From assembly GCA_026999335.1 (NCBI GenBank), contig JALTPW010000059.1:1-6007 (forward strand): a stretch of DNA of 6,007 nt. Reading direction: 5' to 3'. The position numbers and the translations under genes are program-made. Source of the stretch: Chromatiales bacterium (GTDB lineage Bacteria; Pseudomonadota; Gammaproteobacteria; SZUA-152). Below are positions 1 through 5,703 of this stretch, in pieces. The notes beneath the pieces are model-generated. The model saw only the letters and a list, made by a program, of their open reading frames with translations. It searched no databases and was not told the origin of the DNA. Positions within the stretch are counted from its first letter, which is position 1. Every line of letters begins with the position of its first letter.

Positions 1-2
1 GG

Positions 3-20
3 CAGTCCTGCCGGGGACTG
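3..20. repeat. Small hairpin at the window edge
   Basis: CAGTCC at 3-8 pairs perfectly with GGACTG at 15-20 around a short loop, with a possible extra T-G pair inside. No T run follows on the + strand. If it ends a minus-strand transcript, the T run would lie outside the window. It could therefore be half of a terminator, but that cannot be decided here. Confidence 0.3.
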
Positions 21-144
21 AAGGGGGGTGAGCAAAAAGGGCGGGCAATGGAATTATTTACAACAAAAATATGGAGGGTGTGTATCGAGGGGATGAACAT
101 CAAATGAAGGCATTGAGTGATTTCAGGCACCGCTATGGCGGGTG

Positions 145-165
145 TAGCATGCGCCGTGCGCACAA
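145..165. repeat. GTGCGC-type short palindrome, possible dispersed repeat
   Basis: The stretch contains TGCGC-CGT-GCGCA (150-162), a 5-bp stem with a 3-base loop, preceded by TAGCA. It resembles, from general familiarity, the GTAGGGTGCGCCGTGCGCACC-like short repeats seen between genes in many proteobacterial genomes, with several mismatches. Only one copy is in the window, so its status as a repeat is an inference. Confidence 0.25.
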
Positions 166-235
166 GATGGCTAGCCCGTACGCGCTGTGTTCCACCTGAA
201 CCCTCGGATTCAGGAAAGAGATAGCGACTTTGAAG

Positions 236-258
236 GCAACCTACCCACTCTAGGTTGC
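236..258. repeat. 8-bp inverted repeat at the transposase breakpoint
   Basis: GCAACCTA at 236-243 is a perfect inverted match to TAGGTTGC at 251-258, with a 7-base loop. The right arm lies within the recognisable transposase codons (SN-L of the SNLEW block) and the left arm lies just beyond the point where transposase similarity ends. The repeat therefore straddles the apparent breakpoint, which could reflect an inversion or template-switch event or simply chance. Confidence 0.4.
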
Positions 259-465
259 TGATAAAGTGGTGCAACGATTGTTCATCACTATCGGGCACAA
301 CTTCGGCTATCCGTTCCCTATTTTTTCGACGCGCTTGCATCAAGCCCTGCAGATACGACCGGGTGTGGGTTGAATAATCAGGGTGTCGCATCGAGAAATG
401 ATCGCGAAAGGCATGACAATGGCCGTTAAAACGCTTTCCTGCTTTTTCAAGCGGGTTTTTACCAT
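245..465 (-). pseudogene. Truncated, frameshifted IS701/IS4-like transposase N-terminus
   Basis: The minus strand encodes a block typical of the N-terminus of DDE transposases of the IS701/IS4-like group: FRDHF, then RSYLQGLMQARRKNRERIAEVV, PDSDEQSL and HHFISNLEW. Intact relatives continue from a similar FISNSxWD block for several hundred residues, including the DDE catalytic domain, none of which is seen here. The likely start is ATG at 465-463, with AAGAGGA (478-472) 6 nt upstream. That ATG reads MVKTRLKKQ and then a stop after about 41 codons, whereas the conserved residues lie in the -1 frame. Adding one A to the A run at 460-456 would join them as MVKNPLEKAGKRFNGHCHAF. The simplest reading is a one-base deletion in an A run plus a large 3' truncation near 245. 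The element is a dead relic; no terminal inverted repeats could be paired. Confidence 0.75.
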
Positions 466-471
466 GTCGAG

Positions 472-478
472 TCCTCTT
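472..478 (-). promoter_or_regulatory. Strong Shine-Dalgarno of the broken transposase
   Basis: On the minus strand this reads AAGAGGA and sits 6 nt before the ATG at 465-463. This spacing is why the ATG is taken as the original start, although the conserved transposase residues are in the neighbouring frame. Confidence 0.6.
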
Positions 479-596
479 AAACTTTTTCTGAAACCGCCCC
501 GAACATCCCTATATCACAGGGTGGTGATGGTTAGCGGGAATTGCTGATATGCATAAAACCATCGGGCGTAATGTCCGCTTCGATTCACCCTGCTTC

Positions 597-611
597 CTGT
601 TGCACCAACAG
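597..611. repeat. Hairpin just after the ATPase stop codon
   Basis: CTGTTG at 597-602 pairs with CAACAG at 606-611 around a 3-base loop, beginning one base beyond the stop of the ABC ATPase. No T run follows in the direction of transcription, so it is not a standard intrinsic terminator. It may slow 3' exonucleases. The rest of 479-596 shows no gene and no convincing terminator. Confidence 0.35.
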
Positions 612-612
612 T

Positions 613-1386
613 CTATTGCGGTAGATAGACCGGCCCATACGGGCCATCGAGTTCGATCACGGGGTGACTGTAGAGGCATTCGATGTTTTTTGCCGTTAAT
701 ACCTCGGCTAGCGGGCCGTGCAGAGTTTTTCCATCGCCGAACAGTAGCAGGGCGTGGTCGCAGAAACGGCTGGCCAGATTGATATCGTGCAGGATCATCA
801 ACAGTCCGCATGTCTTATTTTGTGTCTGTGTGGTGAGCAGCTCCAACAGGATGATCTGCTGATGGGGGTCGAGGTGGTTGGTGGGTTCATCGAGCAGGAA
901 CAGGTGGGGGGCCTGGATCAGCAGGGTGGCCAGTGACAGCCGTCGTCGTTCACCGCCGGACAGGGTGTTGATCTGGCGTGTTTCCAGCCCGGCCAGCCCT
1001 GTCTGCGTCAGGGCCTGTCTGGCCAGGGCGATGTCGGCAGCGGATTCCCACTGCCAGCGTCCCAGGTGTGGATGGCGGCCACTCAGTGCCGTTTCCAGCA
1101 CCGTGCCGGGGAAGGCGTCGCCCTCTTCCTGTAGCAGTAAACCCAGTTGTTGGGCGACCTGTCGGCGTGGCAGATTGTCGATGGCTTGACTGTTCAACAG
1201 AACCCGGCCTGTCAGCGGTGCCCGCAGCCCGGCCAGGGTGTGCAGCAGGGTGGTCTTGCCGACACCGTTGATGCCGAACAGAGCCCAGCGCTGGCCGGCG
1301 TGGATATCGAGATTGAGATCATTACAGACCAGTTTGCCGCCGATTTCTACGCGAAGACTACGGGTGACGAGGAGGGGTGTGCTCAT
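613..1386 (-). CDS. ABC transporter ATPase, cobalamin/heme/Fe-siderophore importer type (BtuD/FecE/HmuV-like)
   Basis: This is the cytoplasmic ATPase that would drive the adjacent BtuC-type permease. Counting from the start chosen here (257 aa, normal for the family), it has a Walker A GINGVGKTT at 38-46, the Q-loop Gln at about 86 (LLLQEEGDAFPG), the signature LSGGE at 142-146, Walker B LFLLDEP at 162-168, D-loop HLD at 171-173 and switch His200 (ILHD). The ending (SHPVIELDGPYGPVYLP) is typical of the BtuD/HmuV/FecE branch. I chose ATG 1386-1384 because AAAGAGGG lies 5 nt before it. An in-frame ATG six codons upstream (1404-1402) has no ribosome binding site. All catalytic motifs are intact. 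The substrate cannot be told from the ATPase; cobalamin, heme and ferric siderophores are all possible. Confidence 0.93.
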   Translation of the reverse strand: MSTPLLVTRSLRVEIGGKLVCNDLNLDIHAGQRWALFGINGVGKTTLLHTLAGLRAPLTGRVLLNSQAIDNLPRRQVAQQLGLLLQEEGDAFPGTVLETALSGRHPHLGRWQWESAADIALARQALTQTGLAGLETRQINTLSGGERRRLSLATLLIQAPHLFLLDEPTNHLDPHQQIILLELLTTQTQNKTCGLLMILHDINLASRFCDHALLLFGDGKTLHGPLAEVLTAKNIECLYSHPVIELDGPYGPVYLPQ

Positions 1387-1391
1387 GCTTG

Positions 1392-1399
1392 CCCTCTTT
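1392..1399 (-). promoter_or_regulatory. Shine-Dalgarno deciding the ATPase start
   Basis: The minus strand reads AAAGAGGG, followed by 5 nt and ATG at 1386-1384. It lies inside the first codons of the longer alternative reading, which argues that the longer start at 1404 is not used. Confidence 0.7.
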
Positions 1400-1422
1400 G
1401 CCATTCATCGATAAGCAACCTT

Positions 1423-1507
1423 GTAGGAGCGGGCCATGCCCGCGATGATCTCTGTGGGATGCGGGTTGCGGTGCGCGAAGACCATCGCGGGCATGGCCCG
1501 CTCCTAC
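1423..1507. repeat. REP doublet: perfect 25-bp inverted repeat between permease and ATPase genes
   Basis: The left arm (1423-1447, beginning GTAGGAGCGGGCCATGCCCG) and the right arm (1483-1507, ending GGGCATGGCCCGCTCCTAC) are exact reverse complements, separated by a 35-base loop. Each arm also contains its own palindrome, GCGGGC-CAT-GCCCGC. The GTAGGAGCGGGC...GCCCGCGA core matches the class of REP sequences known from Pseudomonas and other gammaproteobacteria, which are mobilised by RAYT (REP-associated tyrosine transposase) proteins. Two head-to-head units form a BIME-like pair. It lies in the only wide gap of the cluster (1405-1528), so its RNA would form a long hairpin between permease and ATPase. 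Known effects of such elements include mRNA stabilisation, partial termination and gyrase or IHF binding; which applies here is not shown. Confidence 0.9.
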
Positions 1508-1528
1508 GGTGATCTGCGATCAGCAGGT

Positions 1529-2494
1529 TCACAGGCGGGTTCCCCGGCGGTTGAGCAGATACAGGAACAGCGGTACGCCGAGCAGGGCGGTGATGACGCC
1601 CACTGGCAACTGCTGTGGGGCGACGATGGTGCGCGCCAGGGTGTCGGCCAGCATTAGTAGACTGCCGCCGGCGAGCACGCAGCCGGGCAATAGGTGGCGG
1701 TGGTCGTGCAGGCCAAGCAGGCGCAACAGGTGGGGGATCACCAGCCCCACGAAGCCGATACTGCCAGCGATGGTCACGGCGCCGGCGGTGAGCAGGGAGG
1801 CGATAAAATACAGTAGCAGACGCAGGCGCGGCACCGTCACGCCGAGGGCGCTGGCGGCCAGTTCGCCGCGTGCCAGTACGTTGAGGTCGCGTGCCAGCGG
1901 CAGGCACAGAAGCAAGCCGAGGCCACAGGCCAGCAGGCCCCACAGGGGGGGCGGTGTGTGACTCAGGTCGCCCATCAGCCAGAACAGCATGCCATGCAGG
2001 CCACGTTCCGGGGCGAGGGCGAGGATCAGACTGATCAGCGCCCCCCAGCCGGCGGCCACGATCACGCCCGTCAATATCAGGCGGGTGGCGGTCCAGGTGC
2101 CGCGACCGTGGGCGAGGCCAAACACCAGCAACATGGAGGCCAGGGCGCCGATAAAGGCATTGCCGGCCAGTAGCAGACCGCTTAGACCGGCCAGCAGTGA
2201 CAGCAGTGCGGCCACCGCCGCACCGCCGGAGATGCCTAATATGTAGGGGTCAGCAAGTGGATTGCGCAGTAGTACCTGCATCAGCGCTCCGGCCAGGGCC
2301 AGCATGCCACCAACGGCGAAGGCGGCGAGGGCGCGCGGCAGGCGCAGCTCGAAAACCACGGTCTGTACCAGCGGTTCGACGTTGCTGCCTAGCAGCGCCC
2401 ATGGCTCGATATCGCTGCTGCCGCTGAGCAGCGCCAGCAGCAGGCTGGCCGGGGCCAGCAGCAAGAGCAGGCTGAGCGTGACACGGGGCGTCAT
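1529..2494 (-). CDS. ABC transporter permease, FecCD/BtuC family
   Basis: This inner-membrane permease of 321 aa is the usual length for the BtuC/FhuB/FecCD family, whose members form homodimers with about ten helices per subunit. Hydrophobic helices run through the whole protein from residue 5. Family blocks visible in order are LRLPRALAAFAVGG (50-63), the NPLADPYILGISGG block (78-91), a GDL-type segment near 175, ASALGV (214-219), GSIGFVGLVIPH (244-255) and PVGVITALLGVPLF (297-310). It starts at ATG 2494-2492, 12 nt after the patatin stop, with an AAAGG Shine-Dalgarno overlapping or abutting that stop. It pairs with the ATPase downstream. The expected periplasmic binding protein is not adjacent. 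Cobalamin, heme or ferric siderophore are the likely substrates of the family; the sequence does not separate them. No cobalamin riboswitch could fit in the 12-nt gap upstream. Confidence 0.93.
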   Translation of the reverse strand: MTPRVTLSLLLLLAPASLLLALLSGSSDIEPWALLGSNVEPLVQTVVFELRLPRALAAFAVGGMLALAGALMQVLLRNPLADPYILGISGGAAVAALLSLLAGLSGLLLAGNAFIGALASMLLVFGLAHGRGTWTATRLILTGVIVAAGWGALISLILALAPERGLHGMLFWLMGDLSHTPPPLWGLLACGLGLLLCLPLARDLNVLARGELAASALGVTVPRLRLLLYFIASLLTAGAVTIAGSIGFVGLVIPHLLRLLGLHDHRHLLPGCVLAGGSLLMLADTLARTIVAPQQLPVGVITALLGVPLFLYLLNRRGTRL

Positions 2495-2506
2495 GTCGGT
2501 GCGCCT

Positions 2507-4729
2507 TTAAAAAACACGGCCAAGAAACAGGTAAGAGGATTGCCGCCCTTCGCTGTTGAATCCGTAGGCGATGTAGATCGGCCCGATGTAAGTGTCTGCG
2601 CCGATGAAGATGCTGCCAGCGTGGATCAGTGAATCGAAACCGATTTGGCGGCGAGTCTGCCAGACATTGCCGGTTTCGATAGAGACGCCGATATACAGCG
2701 GTATTTCTGCGGATTTGATGAAGTAGTGGTTCAGCGAGCGGTAATAGGCCAGCGTCGCCAGTGCCGTGTAGGCGCCGCCGAGTTCATCCTGCGCATACCC
2801 GGAAAGATTCAGAAAACCGCCCAGTTGGAACAGGTTGGACAGGCTTGAGCGATTGTTGATGGTGTCCGCATAACTGATATTGCCTAACAGTATATTGTTG
2901 CCCCAGCGGCCGGCCTTGTAGAGCGAGAAGCCGCCGAGATCGACGTTGGCGTTAGCGCCCAGTTCGCTTTTCGATGAGGAAAAGAACAACTGGCCGTAGC
3001 TGCCACGGTGTGGAAAATTCGGGTTGTCCAGGGTGTCGTAGGTGAAGCGCAGGCGGTAGGCGCCATCTTCTTGGGTGGTGGTGGGTAACGACGGGCCGGT
3101 GATGATGTCGGCCCTGCTCGATGAGCGTGTGATGCCCACGCGCAGTTCCGCGCGGTTGCCGAATTGACGGCCGGCATCCACTGCCACCTGCCTTTCCCGT
3201 AGGCGGGCGGTGAGCAGGGTGTTGCCGTTCCGGTAGCGATTTACGTTACGTTGCTGGGCGTGGATGCTGGCGGCGACAAAATAGTCCGAGGTGGTGCTGA
3301 TAGGTTGAAAGAATTCACTGGCGATGCCCGAACGTTCACCAAAACTCAGTGTGGTTTCCCATTCGGCGCCCAGTGCGTTGACCTCCGTGGCCAGCAGGCT
3401 GATGGCGAGACTGATCTTGTTGGAGCCGCTGAAGTCGCCGCTCATGGCGACTCCGGCACGTAGGTAATTCGGCCCCCAATCTTTTTTGCGCACGTCGATC
3501 AGTAGGCTGGTCCGGCCATCGGCCGTGTCTTTGTCCAACTGATAGCTGATGTGGGAAAAATAGCCAAGGCCATAGAGATAGCTGATATCTTCTTCCAGTT
3601 GGGCGCGGTCGAAACGGTCACCTGGTCGCAGCTTGATGTAATTCGCAAGGCGTGCCTGCGACAGGTGGGAATTGGTACTGATGACAACCGCGTCGATGAT
3701 CGGGGTGAGGGGGGGCTGGTGGCTGATATCGTTGCGGTAGTTGCGGTAGCGTTCGGCGTCGATGCGGTAGCGGGTCAGTGTGCCGAGACTGTTGCGGGCG
3801 GCCTCTTCACCGATGGCGATGATCTCGGCGGCCCGGTCGAAATCGGCTGCGGAATAGTTCTTCAGGTCGGGGGTGATGAGGGTGTCGTCGGTGTCCAGGT
3901 GTTTTACTTCTTGGGCGACGGTGTTTTGGGTCAGCAGTGATGAGACCTGCTCGGCAACGGACAGCACCGAGGTGAGTTCATCGGCCACCAGCAGGGGGGT
4001 GCTGATGTCGATGGCGATGACGAACTCGGCGCCCATGTCGCGCACTGCCTTGATGGGCAGGTTGCTGGACAGGCCGCCGTCGACCAGCAGTTTGCCATCG
4101 ATCTCGACCGGGGCATAAACCCCGGGAATGGCCATGCTGGCATGCATGGCACGCGCGATATCGCCCCCGGCAATGACAACACGATCACCGCTTTCGATAT
4201 CGGTGGCAATGGCGCGGAAGGGGATCGGCAGTTGGTCGAAATCGTGTATCTGTTCGGCGCCGTTGGTGATTCTCTTCAGCAGCAGTTCCAGCCGCTGGCC
4301 CTGTAGCAGGCCCTTGGGGAGATGCACACCATCGATGCGCAGGCCGGCCTGTAGGGTGGTGAGGATATCCAGGTCGTCTTGTTTGCGCCGCAAGGCACGG
4401 TAGCGGCGTTCGGAGCTGTCGCTGAAACCTTCGTTCCAGTCAATACCGAGGATGGTCTTTTCGATTTCCGCCGCGGACAGACCCATGGCATAGAGGCCGG
4501 CGATAATGGAACCGGCGCTGGTGCCGGCGATGACGTCGACGGGAATATGGTTTTCTTCCAACACCTTGAGCACACCGATGTGTGCGAGGCCTCGCGCACC
4601 ACCACCACTGAAGACCAGGCCGATACGGGGCCGCTCGCCGACGCTCTTTTCCGCTGCGGCGGCAATGCTTGCCATGGGCAACAGGGATAGCAGCAGGCCC
4701 AGTGTCAGGAAGGTGCCGTGTTGCGGCAT
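2507..4729 (-). CDS. Patatin-like phospholipase with POTRA and outer-membrane beta-barrel (type Vd, PlpD-like)
   Basis: A probable secreted or surface lipase of 740 aa. Residues 1-26 are a Sec signal peptide (hydrophobic core LTLGLLLSLLPMAS, then AAAA before E27). The patatin domain spans about 35-320, with oxyanion loop SGGGARG (41-47), nucleophile Ser71 in GTSAG (69-73) and catalytic Asp217 in DGG, so the Ser-Asp dyad is intact. One POTRA-like repeat follows at about 342-415, then a 16-strand-class barrel at about 420-740 ending in Phe (FLGRVF), the usual outer-membrane insertion signal. This order matches P. aeruginosa PlpD and other type Vd autotransporters; length is also similar. Expected activity is phospholipase A-type hydrolysis. 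The start is ATG 4729-4727, whose A is the last base of the upstream stop (TGATG), implying coupled translation. A TTG one codon earlier is less likely. Confidence 0.93.
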   Translation of the reverse strand: MPQHGTFLTLGLLLSLLPMASIAAAAEKSVGERPRIGLVFSGGGARGLAHIGVLKVLEENHIPVDVIAGTSAGSIIAGLYAMGLSAAEIEKTILGIDWNEGFSDSSERRYRALRRKQDDLDILTTLQAGLRIDGVHLPKGLLQGQRLELLLKRITNGAEQIHDFDQLPIPFRAIATDIESGDRVVIAGGDIARAMHASMAIPGVYAPVEIDGKLLVDGGLSSNLPIKAVRDMGAEFVIAIDISTPLLVADELTSVLSVAEQVSSLLTQNTVAQEVKHLDTDDTLITPDLKNYSAADFDRAAEIIAIGEEAARNSLGTLTRYRIDAERYRNYRNDISHQPPLTPIIDAVVISTNSHLSQARLANYIKLRPGDRFDRAQLEEDISYLYGLGYFSHISYQLDKDTADGRTSLLIDVRKKDWGPNYLRAGVAMSGDFSGSNKISLAISLLATEVNALGAEWETTLSFGERSGIASEFFQPISTTSDYFVAASIHAQQRNVNRYRNGNTLLTARLRERQVAVDAGRQFGNRAELRVGITRSSSRADIITGPSLPTTTQEDGAYRLRFTYDTLDNPNFPHRGSYGQLFFSSSKSELGANANVDLGGFSLYKAGRWGNNILLGNISYADTINNRSSLSNLFQLGGFLNLSGYAQDELGGAYTALATLAYYRSLNHYFIKSAEIPLYIGVSIETGNVWQTRRQIGFDSLIHAGSIFIGADTYIGPIYIAYGFNSEGRQSSYLFLGRVF

Positions 4730-5394
4730 CAACTTGTGGTGTTTCTCAGGCTGATGATGGGCCAGTCGCGGGCCTTGGCGTGGTCGCGCAGGATGTCATC
4801 CGGGTCAACAGCCACCGGATGTTGAACCATTTCCAGCAGTGGCAGGTCATTGTGCGAGTCGCTGTAGAACCCGCTGCCGGCGAGGTTTTCACCCTGTTTC
4901 TGTAACCATTCTGTCAGGCGCGTGACCTTGCCTTCACGGAAGCTGGGCGTGCCGGCAACGCGGCCGGTGTAGCGGCCGTCGATTCGTTCCGGCTCGGTGG
5001 CGACAAGGTGTTCGATGCCGAGATCATTGGCGATGGGACGGGTGACGAAGCTGTTGGTGGCGGTAATGATGAGCAGGGTGTCGCCGGCCTCACGGTGTTT
5101 ATCGAGCAGTGCCAAGGCCCGGGGCAGGATGATGGGTTGGATCTTTTCTGCCATGAACTGCTCGTGCAGCCCGGCCAGCCGCTCGGGTGCTATTTCTGCC
5201 AGGGGCCCGAGGCTGAATGTGAGAAATTCGTGGATGTCCAGCGTGCCGGCCTCGTATTCGTGCAGGAAACGCAGGTTTTCGCGTGCGTAGAATTCGCCAT
5301 CGACGAGATTTTGCTCGACCAGAAAGCGACCCCACAGATAGTCGCTGTCCCCGGCCAGCAGGGTATTGTCGAGATCGAAGATTGCCAGGCTCAC
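4729..5394 (-). CDS. HAD superfamily hydrolase, subfamily IB (SerB-like phosphatase candidate)
   Basis: A cytoplasmic protein of 221 aa in the HAD-IB group of SerB-like and CicA-like phosphatases. Motif I is DLDNT at 7-11 (nucleophile Asp7, acid Asp9), motif II is Thr111 in LLIITATN, motif III is Lys156 in FREGKV, and motif IV is YSDSHNDLPLLE (177-188) with Asp179 and Asp183 for Mg2+. The alpha-helical cap lies at about 15-85. All catalytic residues are present, but the substrate is not known for this subgroup; phosphoserine is only one possibility. It starts at GTG 5394-5392, with GAGAA 6 nt upstream; the nearby upstream ATG is out of frame. Its stop overlaps the patatin start by one base, so it heads the cluster. 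From memory, a HAD-IB gene divergent from rppH also occurs in Pseudomonas, so this pairing is probably conserved. Confidence 0.9.
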   Translation of the reverse strand: MSLAIFDLDNTLLAGDSDYLWGRFLVEQNLVDGEFYARENLRFLHEYEAGTLDIHEFLTFSLGPLAEIAPERLAGLHEQFMAEKIQPIILPRALALLDKHREAGDTLLIITATNSFVTRPIANDLGIEHLVATEPERIDGRYTGRVAGTPSFREGKVTRLTEWLQKQGENLAGSGFYSDSHNDLPLLEMVQHPVAVDPDDILRDHAKARDWPIISLRNTTS

Positions 5395-5703
5395 AGTGTT
5401 TTCTCAGCATGGGTGAATGTACGGCTATGATAACGAAACCATCGCTGGCCAGGAACAAATGATGCCATCCAGATGATAATGCCGGATTCAGCGACACGGG
5501 GAAGTCCGTAAACAGACGATGATGGCATTGCAGCCTTGAAGAAGGGAGCCACCTTTGTATTCGGCGGCTTGCGTCGGGTCTTTTTCTGTTTACGGGCTTT
5601 TTATATCTGTATTTGGTATGACGCACTGTGCCAGCATGCTTGCACGGGTCACGACAGATGTGGAACAATCGCTAATCGTAGGAATAAGCTGTTGATTTGA
5701 CCG
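5395..5703. promoter_or_regulatory. Divergent intergenic region between the HAD gene and rppH
   Basis: This 309-bp spacer must hold promoters for both directions and contains no supportable ORF. Near the HAD gene, CTATGATAAC gives overlapping -10-like hexamers on the two strands: TATGAT at 5426-5431 (+) and TATCAT at 5427-5432 (-). Neither has a good -35; TTGTTC at 5458-5453 (-) is 20 nt away, too far. GATAAT at 5475-5480 (+) is a third candidate, 22 nt before the long inverted repeat. Before rppH, TTGCAC (5640-5645) and AACAAT (5664-5669), 18 nt apart, are a weak pair. These are pattern matches only. Confidence 0.4.
5502..5602 (+). ncRNA. Structured element: 15-bp closing stem plus T run (possible sRNA, leader or terminator)
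   Basis: AAGTCCGTAAACAGA (5502-5516) pairs with TCTGTTTACGGGCTT (5585-5599), 15 bp with a single T-G wobble and a perfect 10-bp core (5506-5515 with 5586-5595). The + strand right arm runs into TTTTT at 5598-5602, as at an intrinsic terminator; the minus strand has no matching T run. The 68-base interior contains smaller hairpin candidates such as CCTT-GAAG-AAGG. A -10-like GATAAT at 5475-5480 would start a transcript near 5487, giving an RNA of about 115 nt ending at the T run. It matches no RNA family I recognise; the SRP core GGAAGCAGCC motif is absent and similarity to 6S RNA is not convincing. It could also be an rppH leader element, or a chance repeat. Confidence 0.35.

Larger units (their letters stand above)
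1..244. other. Unassigned flank left of the transposase stub
   Basis: No gene can be supported here. On the minus strand the frame of the transposase stub stays open from codon 508-506 to the window edge, about 169 codons. However, the part encoded by 1-244 is rich in Pro, His and Ser and resembles no transposase, so it is probably not a real protein. On the + strand only very short ORFs exist, for example 104-199 (31 codons, starting MKALSDFRHRYGG), with no convincing ribosome binding site. Three small palindromes lie here: CAGTCC/GGACTG at 3-8 and 15-20, TGCGC/GCGCA at 150-154 and 158-162, and CCTGAA/TTCAGG at 195-200 and 209-214. This looks like intergenic or decayed mobile-element DNA. 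Confidence 0.5.

Noticed and set aside
104..199. Short + strand ORF (31 codons, MKALSDFRHRYGG start)
   Set aside because: It has no recognisable similarity and no clear ribosome binding site, and it overlaps a palindromic repeat-like stretch.
597..611. Rho-independent terminator for the ABC cluster
   Set aside because: The hairpin is real but short and is not followed by a T run on the minus strand.
1387..1404. Longer ATPase start at ATG 1404-1402
   Set aside because: No Shine-Dalgarno precedes it, while a strong one (AAAGAGGG) precedes the ATG at 1386. The six extra residues (MAKRAS) match no family feature.
1383..1943. Minus-strand ORF of 186 codons overlapping the permease
   Set aside because: It is a shadow frame of the permease gene, rich in Arg, Pro and Ala, with no domain and no ribosome binding site, and it runs through the REP doublet.
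5502..5602. 6S RNA or SRP (4.5S) RNA in the spacer
   Set aside because: The stretch CCTTGAAG...GGCGG recalls part of E. coli 6S RNA, but the length (about 100-115 nt) is too short, the central bubble layout is absent and the genomic context is wrong. The SRP core motif is also missing.
5640..5669. Sigma-70 promoter for rppH (TTGCAC, 18 nt, AACAAT)
   Set aside because: Only three and four of six bases match the consensus, so it is mentioned as a weak candidate and not annotated as a promoter.
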